Shown piece after piece: positions 8,106-14,118 of a DNA stretch of 14,118 nucleotides (the first letter of the stretch is position 1; each line of letters begins with the position of its first letter). The DNA lies in the NCBI GenBank assembly GCA_028691715.1, contig JAQUYR010000028.1:1-14118 (forward strand), read 5' to 3'. The DNA is from Bacilli bacterium (GTDB taxonomy: Bacteria > Bacillota_I > Bacilli_A > ML615J-28 > CAG-698). The notes beneath the pieces are model-generated. The model was not told where the DNA came from. It saw only the letters and a program-made list of their open reading frames with translations, and did no database searches. The position numbers and the translations under genes are program-made.

Positions 8106-8786
8106 TTATTTACACTCAATAACAATCTTATTTATATCAAATCTCTGACCAATATAATCATTGTTATCAAAGCCAGCGCCCTCATAACTTACATTAAAGA
8201 AAATTGCTAAGATAGAATTATTACCATCGATATCCAAAGTTTCACTTTCAGCCATGAAGTATCTATCTGTTTCAGCCGTAAAATATATTTTATTTATTCC
8301 AGCAGTTAGATTAGAATACATCGTTTCTAAAGTAACATCATCTGTTGCTGTCAGATAAGTAATACTTAAAACTTCATAATTAAAAGAATTTTGAATTCTT
8401 TTGGTAACCTCAGCTCCCAGTTCTGTCCAACCATTTACCTCATCATATCCTTCTGATATCACATCATATAGATATGCACTGACGTGGCCATCGATATTTC
8501 CCGTATTTTCAATTATCAAAACAAAGGAATAAGTATCTCCAGGAATAGCATTCTCAAAATTAACTTCGCTAGTCGTTGTTAGAGGTCCACTTAAATCCCC
8601 GTCAATGAATTGTTTTAAGGAAAAACTGGTATCAATTTCACCAACAGTATTAACTATGTCATCAGTTCCTGCTTGATTACTGATACTCCACCAGGCAAAA
8701 CCAACAGCTGCCATTAAAAGGATTGTTCCAATTAAGGCAATAAGAGAGGAAAATATTGATTTACCTGCTAATAATTTTTTAAGCAT
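8106..8786 (-). CDS. TasA-like secreted protein
   Basis: This 226-residue exported protein starts at 8786 and overlaps the 3' end of the DUF2357-like gene by 8 bases. GAAGGA lies upstream of the start. The hydrophobic segment (about 11-31) ends in AVGFAWWSISNQAGTDD, a SipW-type signal with AWW in place of the commoner AWL/AWF. The mature region contains IPGDTYSFVLIIENTGNID (81-99), the 'PGD...f.l.v.NtGnid' strand typical of TasA/camelysin-type domains. Further beta-rich sequence follows, including IDGNNSILAIFFNVSYEGAG. Two cysteines at most are present, one of them the penultimate residue. It lies between the DUF2357-like gene and a SipW-type peptidase, which makes that peptidase its likely processing enzyme. 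Subunit or tip-protein roles are both possible. Confidence 0.82.
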   Translation of the reverse strand: MLKKLLAGKSIFSSLIALIGTILLMAAVGFAWWSISNQAGTDDIVNTVGEIDTSFSLKQFIDGDLSGPLTTTSEVNFENAIPGDTYSFVLIIENTGNIDGHVSAYLYDVISEGYDEVNGWTELGAEVTKRIQNSFNYEVLSITYLTATDDVTLETMYSNLTAGINKIYFTAETDRYFMAESETLDIDGNNSILAIFFNVSYEGAGFDNNDYIGQRFDINKIVIECK

Positions 8787-10689
8787 TGGTATCGTCCTTC
8801 TTTTCTATAATTGTACTATCTTTCTTTCCCGATAATTTATTATCAATCTTTTGTTGATTTTTTGCTTTTGCTTCAGCAATCTTGGCTTCTCTTTTAGCTA
8901 ATTCTTTTTTCTTTAACTCTTGCAAAGAAAGAGCAGCCTTTTCTTTTTCTCTTGCTAATTTCTTAGCCAAGCGATCTCTTTCAGCTTTTTCTTTTGCTAG
9001 TTTGTTTTCAAGAGCTTTCTTAGCTTTTGCTTTATTTTGTTCCTCAAGCTTCTTCAGAGCTGCTTTTGTTCTTTCCTGTTCAGCTTGTTGAACCAATTTC
9101 TTTTCTTTCTTTGTCTTCTCAGTTAAGCTCTTAAGCTCACGTTGAATTCTTTGTTTTTCCTTAGTGACAGCATTCTTTTCTGTTGTTATTGCTGTCAATT
9201 TATCCTTAATCTTAGCTTTCTCTTTGAGATATAATTTCATCTCTTTATCCAGCTTAGCAATATATGTCTTTCTAGTTTCTTTGCTTCTTGCGAGAGTATT
9301 CTCTTTAATCAATTTATTATTAGCAGCATCCATTTCCTTCAATAAACGCTTTTCAAGTCTAATAGTATTTTGATAATCAATTTCCTTGGTCTCTCTTACT
9401 GCCTTCGCAATTTGAAATCTTCTTCTGGCAAGCTCATAATCGGCTTTTGGATTTTCTTTGTTTACCAAACGGCGGAAGATATCTTCCTCGTTTTCAAGAT
9501 CAAATACCGAATCGAACAAAGCATTGCTTATAGCAATTACTTCTCTTAAAGATTTTCGAAGAGCAATTTCATATGTTGAAGAGTTTCTTTTATTCTCATC
9601 TAGCTTCTTGTTGAAGGTATTACGATACTGTGTCAGGAAAAATTCATTTACTGTATTATCAACAATGTTTATTGGATCAGGACGATCGATAACATCATCG
9701 GGATGAACTACCCTAACCTTCATCAATTTCTTACGATGAACTTCATATTCAGAAACATTTTTAAATTCTTCTACGCGATCTTCGGAATTGCTCTGAACTG
9801 TTGTGTAGGTGATTAATGCTAAACGACTTACACTTGTTGCAAAATCTTCTTCGATACCGATTGCTCTCTCTTTAACCTTTACATCATAGAATAAACCAGA
9901 ATACTTATCCAGGAATAGCCATAATGTATAGCAATTCTTAAAATCAGGATTTTTCAAGATGATATTTGTCTTAATAATTGGAGGATTAACCCTTTTAGTC
10001 TTTTCAAGACTCCTTATAAAAGGAGATCCCCGAAAACCAATTATCATATTATGAAGTTTTTCAATTCTTTCCAGTAATGCTCTATTGTGATCATTGATAT
10101 CACTATCCTGATCTTTTCTGATTACCATGTCGATATCCAGTTTAACTTCAGTGCCTTCAATGTTAAAAACAGAATTCATGTTGATGTGATCTTTTACATA
10201 AGACTCAACATTTTCTTTGATTACATTATAACGAGCTTCAACAAACAACACCAATCTGAATATCAAACTCACCAAAAAGCGATTTTCATAAGTTGCAAAT
10301 TCTTGTTCTGAAAAGGTAGTCAATATCTTTTTAGGAACAACACTATCTTGTTTTATTTCTCTAATGTATTGAGTGTGCGATGCTAAATGTCTTACTGATT
10401 CAGCATTAGTCTTTTTTGCTCTCTCAATATCAACAACTTCGCGGTCATATCTAATAGTTGACTTGGGATTTTTAATTATTTTATCGATACTAGGGAAATA
10501 TGATTCCAAAGTACCAATCCATTCCTCATCAAATACTTTTGTTTCTGAAAGTTCTTTCCGATAAAGATTATTTTTACCGGCTAGAAACGAATTATAGAAG
10601 TACTCGGGAAAAGCATTCTCAGCTTCGTTTTTTGCTAAGATATTATTGAGACTCTCAAAATATCTATCTAAGTCATCTTTAACTCGCAT
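8779..10689 (-). CDS. DUF2357-like protein with long C-terminal coiled coil
   Basis: This 636-residue protein has no signal peptide or membrane segment and is probably cytosolic. Residues 70-145 resemble the DUF2357 family found beside McrB-like ATPases: PKSTIRYDREVVDIERAKK, then ESVRHLASHTQYIRE, then FATYENRFLVSLIFRL. The YENRF block is the most recognisable part. Residues 146-430 are mixed alpha/beta with no motif I can name. From about 435 to 620 the chain is an uninterrupted Lys/Glu/Ala/Arg-rich coiled coil, where related proteins often carry a PD-(D/E)XK nuclease. I see no such motif. GGGGAT lies 5 bases before the ATG, and the AAA+ gene ends 15 bases upstream, so the two probably form one module. 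The family call is by eye and moderate; a scaffold or ATPase partner is inferred, not shown. Confidence 0.65.
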   Translation of the reverse strand: MRVKDDLDRYFESLNNILAKNEAENAFPEYFYNSFLAGKNNLYRKELSETKVFDEEWIGTLESYFPSIDKIIKNPKSTIRYDREVVDIERAKKTNAESVRHLASHTQYIREIKQDSVVPKKILTTFSEQEFATYENRFLVSLIFRLVLFVEARYNVIKENVESYVKDHINMNSVFNIEGTEVKLDIDMVIRKDQDSDINDHNRALLERIEKLHNMIIGFRGSPFIRSLEKTKRVNPPIIKTNIILKNPDFKNCYTLWLFLDKYSGLFYDVKVKERAIGIEEDFATSVSRLALITYTTVQSNSEDRVEEFKNVSEYEVHRKKLMKVRVVHPDDVIDRPDPINIVDNTVNEFFLTQYRNTFNKKLDENKRNSSTYEIALRKSLREVIAISNALFDSVFDLENEEDIFRRLVNKENPKADYELARRRFQIAKAVRETKEIDYQNTIRLEKRLLKEMDAANNKLIKENTLARSKETRKTYIAKLDKEMKLYLKEKAKIKDKLTAITTEKNAVTKEKQRIQRELKSLTEKTKKEKKLVQQAEQERTKAALKKLEEQNKAKAKKALENKLAKEKAERDRLAKKLAREKEKAALSLQELKKKELAKREAKIAEAKAKNQQKIDNKLSGKKDSTIIEKKDDTNA

Positions 10690-10704
10690 CTAGATCCCCA
10701 CTTT

Positions 10705-12255
10705 CTAAGCAGCTTTTAATAAATCTGTTAAATAACTAATCGATATAGAGAAGGTATCCTTTCCAAACAATTTATTAAATAAAGCTATTAATTGCGCTAT
10801 TTCTTGTTGTAGGAACGAAATATTTAAACTTTCAAACTTTCTTAATATTTTATATGTAAGGAAGAAGTCAATTGCTTCTAAATCTTTACCACCACAGGCA
10901 ACGTATGCTGGAACAAAGTCTTTTAATTGTTTCATAATACGATTACCGAAAGTAATCTTGAAAGTCCTTGATATGAAATCATCTACCTTCAATATCTTAT
11001 CCATTATTTTACTATCCATAGGATTAGCTTTAATTCCCTCTTGAAAAAGGTGTTCCAAATAATCATAACTCATGTCAATTGATTCTGTATATGGAGCATC
11101 AATATACTCAGCCCTATAATTCATCTCGATAGTTATTGCTCTATCGTATACCTTATCGGTAATAGTAAAGGTTGAGTCATCACGGTTGGCTGTACCAACA
11201 AACCAAAGATTTTGAGGAACTAAGATCTTTCCATCTCTCAAGTTCTTCGGATCATTTTCCCAAACATCAGGGACAATGTCAATCTTCCATTCGTTTACAT
11301 TAGGCATTTCCATAATTGACAAGAATTCAGCAAAGTAATATTCAATTCGCGCTAGATTCATTTCATCAAGGATGATGAAATTCATATCTTCGCGATATGT
11401 TGCTTCATACAATGCTTTTAAGAAATCTGTTTCATTAAACTTCTTAGTAAATTCATTCAAGTAACCAATCATCTCAGCACGATCACGCCATGAAGGCTGT
11501 ACTGAAATAATTGAAGCATCACTCTTAAAGAATTTTCCCATAGCATATGGAAGCGAAGTTTTACCTGTACCAGATATACCTTGTAATATAAGGATCTTAG
11601 ATGTTGCCATACCAGCAAAGAATGCTCTGATTTCTCTCTCACCATAATACAAAGATAATTGTGAAGCTGAGAAACTAATAAAACGATGAACCAATTCTGG
11701 AAGACTAATCATATCTTCTGGTTCCATAATGATAGATGTAATCTTAGTTTTATATTCCTCATCAACATTGATTAACTTTGTAAATCTTGATGGAGTAGCA
11801 ATCTTCTTCTGTGTTTCTTTTATACCAAACTCTTCATCTGCTTCTGAGTTATAGCCTCCAACACCACCAACACCTAAATTAGATACCTTCATTGCAAGAA
11901 TTTTATTCTTCTCATCAACAAGTTCTGCAGTCTTAATGTTTAGCATAGCTATCTCTTCAAGTAATGAATCCTTTTCAATTTCACGACGGGTGAAACGAAT
12001 ATACTTTCTAAATAATTGAATTGCTCTTAAAATAACAAAAGTAACAAAAGCTAAATTTATTATCATTACGACAACTTCAGCAATCCAATCAAGTGGTTTA
12101 AACTTATTGCTTGAATTGATCAGATATTCAAAATATCCAACAATGTCGTTAAATAACAAATTACTAAATGCTTCCCATAGTCTAGTTAAAAACAGCCAAA
12201 TATTTGAAAAGAAAGTACGCAGGAATTCTATGTAATATCTTGAAAATTCAACCAT
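10705..12255 (-). CDS. Membrane-anchored McrB-like AAA+ ATPase
   Basis: This 516-residue protein combines a membrane-associated N-terminus with an AAA+ motor. Hydrophobic stretches lie at about 10-35 and 58-80, followed by a short coiled coil (90-122) and a Gly-rich linker (128-134). The ATPase follows: Walker A QGISGTGKTS (225-234, Lys232), PSWRDRAEMIGYLNEFT (254-270), the McrB-like counterpart of 'PDW.D...LlGy.n', Walker B FIILDEMNLA (293-302, Asp297 and Glu298), sensor FVGTANRDDS (352-361), and a putative arginine finger in KVYDRA (Arg372). All catalytic motifs look intact, so it should hydrolyse ATP, probably as a ring. AGAGGG lies 5 bases before the ATG. No DNA-recognition domain is seen. 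Its partner is probably the DUF2357-like protein encoded next. McrB relatives usually belong to restriction modules; here a secretion role is more likely, by inference from neighbours and the membrane anchor. Confidence 0.82.
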   Translation of the reverse strand: MVEFSRYYIEFLRTFFSNIWLFLTRLWEAFSNLLFNDIVGYFEYLINSSNKFKPLDWIAEVVVMIINLAFVTFVILRAIQLFRKYIRFTRREIEKDSLLEEIAMLNIKTAELVDEKNKILAMKVSNLGVGGVGGYNSEADEEFGIKETQKKIATPSRFTKLINVDEEYKTKITSIIMEPEDMISLPELVHRFISFSASQLSLYYGEREIRAFFAGMATSKILILQGISGTGKTSLPYAMGKFFKSDASIISVQPSWRDRAEMIGYLNEFTKKFNETDFLKALYEATYREDMNFIILDEMNLARIEYYFAEFLSIMEMPNVNEWKIDIVPDVWENDPKNLRDGKILVPQNLWFVGTANRDDSTFTITDKVYDRAITIEMNYRAEYIDAPYTESIDMSYDYLEHLFQEGIKANPMDSKIMDKILKVDDFISRTFKITFGNRIMKQLKDFVPAYVACGGKDLEAIDFFLTYKILRKFESLNISFLQQEIAQLIALFNKLFGKDTFSISISYLTDLLKAA

Positions 12256-12291
12256 ATATACCCTCTTTCAAGAAGAAACTAAAATATTAGT

Positions 12292-13098
12292 TTATTCTTG
12301 TTTCTCATTCTTTTTTGATTCCATTTCAGCTAAAAGTTCAGCACGGATTTTCTCTTTTTCCGCTTCTAATTCTTTCTTAGCTTTCTCTAATTCTTCTTCG
12401 TGTTCCTTAGCTATATCCTGACTAAGCTTATCTTGCTTAATCTTCATGATATTTGTAACTAATACAAACGCTTCAAACACTAAGAATATTGCAGTTGGTA
12501 TAACTACAACTAGTAAGAAACCATTTTCGCTTCTCACATACTTCATAGTCTTACCAGCGTTATCCCATTGACCCGTATAAACAGCTAAGACTTCACTTTC
12601 GCCAACTGTTTCATACTTTGTTGAATCATTAGTTCCCCCTGGAACATAATCATAAGCTGGTGTTAAAGCAACTTTATCACCTTGAGTTATAAAAATAACT
12701 TCCCCAGAAATACTTTCTTTAATATCAACCACTCTATGAGTGTTAAGAATTATTCCTAAACCGTCTACATAATAAGAGAATGTAACAATATCTCCAACTT
12801 CAATCTTTGAAATCATTTTTTCTCGATTGCTATCAGTTACTTTTTTAACAAAGATTAGATCATCTCTAGTGAATGAATCTTCTTCTTCACCATCCATAGA
12901 ATCTGTTTCTACTGTTAAAAATCCATTACCTAAAATACCTGGAATATCCAAGTTATCTTTAACTCCAAAATTACTAATTGAAAAAATTACTAAAAAGGCA
13001 ATAAATACGTAAAATACAACATTTAATACTATTTTAATTATCTTCCAAGACTTTTTTTCGCTTTTTTGTTTAGTTTCCACATGAACCTCTTTCTTCAT
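12292..13098 (-). CDS. Divergent ER-type signal peptidase with cytosolic coiled coil
   Basis: The protein is 268 residues from the ATG at 13098. An in-frame TTG at 13116 would add six residues; neither start has a strong ribosome site, and GTG at 13080 is a further option. A charged N-terminus precedes transmembrane segment 1 (21-41). The serine box is VETDSMDG (Ser67) in place of SGSMEP and is followed by an acidic insert. VGDIVTF (101-107), the histidine box NTHRVVDI (His121) and ITQGDKV (Asp141) complete the ER-type signal peptidase core. The external part is longer than in SipW. Transmembrane segment 2 lies at 194-216, and a Lys/Glu-rich coiled coil (221-266) faces the cytosol. It directly precedes the AAA+ gene (36-base gap) and follows the first TasA-like gene. 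It probably matures that protein. The altered serine box makes its specificity, or even its activity, uncertain. Confidence 0.8.
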   Translation of the reverse strand: MKKEVHVETKQKSEKKSWKIIKIVLNVVFYVFIAFLVIFSISNFGVKDNLDIPGILGNGFLTVETDSMDGEEEDSFTRDDLIFVKKVTDSNREKMISKIEVGDIVTFSYYVDGLGIILNTHRVVDIKESISGEVIFITQGDKVALTPAYDYVPGGTNDSTKYETVGESEVLAVYTGQWDNAGKTMKYVRSENGFLLVVVIPTAIFLVFEAFVLVTNIMKIKQDKLSQDIAKEHEEELEKAKKELEAEKEKIRAELLAEMESKKNEKQE

Positions 13099-13134
13099 AT
13101 CATGTACTTTTACCAAAATATGATTCTATTTCAT

Positions 13135-13163
13135 ATTTTATCATAAACACTAACAATATGCAA
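13135..13163 (-). promoter_or_regulatory. Possible sigma-A promoter with extended -10
   Basis: On the minus strand TTGCAT (13163-13158) and TAAAAT (13140-13135) are separated by 17 bases, and TGA just before the latter gives a TGn extended -10. The -35 matches only in TTG. It lies between the stem-loop and the signal peptidase gene and could give the downstream genes a promoter of their own. In AT-rich sequence such matches also arise by chance. Confidence 0.35.
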
Positions 13164-13172
13164 ATATTAATG

Positions 13173-13208
13173 TTAGGAACGTCATAGTAAAAACCATAAC
13201 GTTCCTAA
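13173..13208 (-). terminator. Strong stem-loop; attenuator or mRNA 3'-end stabiliser
   Basis: Ten perfect base pairs (TTAGGAACGT with ACGTTCCTAA) continue inward through six more pairs, two of them G-U, to a UUUU loop when read as minus-strand RNA. Read as plus-strand RNA the same inner part has two mismatches, so the structure is built for the minus-strand transcript. It lies 54 bases after the stop of the TasA-like gene. No proper U-run follows (CATTAATATTT), so it may terminate only partly, or protect the upstream mRNA from decay so that the first gene is made in excess. Confidence 0.55.
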
Positions 13209-13262
13209 AGTATTCTCTATTTATACTAAAGATATTTTCTTACTAATCTTTCTTTACTGTTT

Positions 13263-14118
13263 TTATTCAATAGTAGGAAGTGTAGTAGTAAATGCTATTT
13301 TAACTTGTAATTGACCATTAAAAATTGCATTGTAACATTCTGCATCCCAACCCTCAAGCCATATACGTACAACTACTGAAGTTGTTGCCCAACCTGCTTC
13401 ATTTAATGCATCTGATGTTGTAGTTATAGCTGCTGTATTAGCTGTACCAAGATCAATTGTAGTATATGCAGGAATTGTAGGTGCAGTAGTACTAGTGTAA
13501 CCTTTTTTAGCTTTGTAATAGTTTAGTGCTCCTTTACTCCAATCACTTGACATGCCAGATGTATTATTATCTGTTGTTGCTTCTTTTTCGTAAATAACTG
13601 TACTTGTACCTATACCAGTAAATGACATTCTTGCAGAATTGTCTGGATATACATTGAATGGATCACTATTTTCAGTTACCGAAGTAGATCCATCAATCGC
13701 GAAGGCAATATCAGGTTGCCAAGAAAGCGCTGGTGAAACAATTGTAGTATTTGTCTCATCGATATATATAGCTTCGCTAATCTTTCTTGTTCTAATATTA
13801 ATAGTAAATTCAACATAATGACTACCAGATACAGCATCACTAGTAGCTGTTGTTCCATCTGCTAAAAGTGAAGCTAAAGTTGTAAATTCATTATAGCCAT
13901 TAGGTGTTGATACAGCTGTTAATTTTGTTCCTGAAACACCAGTTAATCCTTCGATTACTGATCCATCAATTGTTGATGCCCAAACACCATCTACTACAGA
14001 AAGTTCTATACCTTCTGCACTTGTTACATCGATATCAAATTGTTCTACCTTTGCAGTATTTGTAAGTGTAAACCATGCATAAGTAGTAGCGCCCATTGCG
14101 ATAACAGCGAATACTACA
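13263..14118 (-). CDS. TasA-like secreted protein, possible major subunit, 5' end beyond window
   Basis: The last 284 residues are present; the frame continues through the right edge. The ATG at 14096 is very unlikely to be the start because it lies inside the hydrophobic signal core, which reads VVFAVIAMGATTYAWFTLTN. The AWFTLTNTAKVEQFDIDV segment is a SipW-type signal followed by a TasA/camelysin-like first strand. The body is rich in Thr, Ser, Ala and Gly, with few basic residues and a single cysteine, as expected of an extracellular fibre subunit. Near the end, VVVRIWLEGWDAECYNAIF precedes a final beta strand, a pattern I associate with other SipW-signal proteins of Firmicutes. It is the first gene of the visible cluster and is followed by a strong RNA hairpin, consistent with high expression. 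The divergent signal peptidase encoded next is its likely processing enzyme. The exact family is moderate; its export is confident. Confidence 0.82.
   Translation of the reverse strand, partial: VVFAVIAMGATTYAWFTLTNTAKVEQFDIDVTSAEGIELSVVDGVWASTIDGSVIEGLTGVSGTKLTAVSTPNGYNEFTTLASLLADGTTATSDAVSGSHYVEFTINIRTRKISEAIYIDETNTTIVSPALSWQPDIAFAIDGSTSVTENSDPFNVYPDNSARMSFTGIGTSTVIYEKEATTDNNTSGMSSDWSKGALNYYKAKKGYTSTTAPTIPAYTTIDLGTANTAAITTTSDALNEAGWATTSVVVRIWLEGWDAECYNAIFNGQLQVKIAFTTTLPTIE

Noticed and set aside
8779..12255. Restriction or anti-phage McrBC-like defence module
   Set aside because: The ATPase family fits, but no nuclease motif or DNA-recognition domain is visible, the ATPase appears membrane-anchored, and all neighbours are secretion genes. 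It is not excluded, only less likely.
12276..12293. Seven-base-pair inverted repeat (AAACTAA/TTAGTTT) between the signal peptidase and AAA+ genes
   Set aside because: It is composed almost only of A and T, has no U-run after it, and overlaps the stop codon. It is too weak to call a terminator in AT-rich sequence.
1..14118. Mycoplasma-type code in which TGA encodes Trp
   Set aside because: TGA is not among the stops, but the Trp codons checked are TGG, and the frames are open without reading TGA as an amino acid, so there is no support for reassignment.

Overview
The window reads as one low-GC, Gram-positive-type bacterial locus (Bacillota or a relative). The base composition is AT-rich, Shine-Dalgarno sites are GGAGG-like, secretion is of the SipW type, and there is a cyclic-di-GMP-I riboswitch of Firmicutes-like sequence. 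The standard genetic code fits: the Trp codons checked are TGG, and stops are TAA or TAG, with no TGA among the eleven seen. The species cannot be fixed from the sequence.

Every convincing gene lies on the minus strand, so the locus reads from right (14118) to left (1). Spacing is very tight. Only two gaps exceed 100 bases: 13099-13262, with a strong RNA hairpin and a possible promoter, and 7319-7467, with the riboswitch and its terminator. No gene-free stretch exceeds 300 bases. No tRNA, rRNA, CRISPR array or insertion sequence was seen.

Right half (14118-7468): a 5'-truncated TasA/camelysin-like secreted protein; a 16-bp stem-loop; an unusual ER-type signal peptidase with a cytosolic coiled-coil tail; a membrane-anchored McrB-like AAA+ ATPase; a DUF2357-like protein whose C-terminus is a long charged coiled coil and not a visible nuclease; a second TasA-like protein; and a SipW-type signal peptidase that also has a coiled-coil tail.

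Left half (7445-1): the c-di-GMP-I riboswitch and its overlapping terminator precede two related TasA-like proteins, another SipW-type peptidase, two more SipW-cognate secreted proteins, and a giant surface protein with GLUG-type sequence and N-x-G-x-I repeats that runs off the window.

The simplest reading is a c-di-GMP-controlled surface fibre or biofilm-matrix locus. Six small TasA-like subunits would be processed by three dedicated signal peptidases and delivered together with a giant adhesin. The unexpected part is the AAA+/DUF2357-like pair in the middle. These families are best known from McrBC-like restriction or defence modules, yet here they sit inside an export operon, and the ATPase appears tethered to the membrane. 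An energised assembly or secretion-control role is an inference from context and is the most novel hypothesis in the window.
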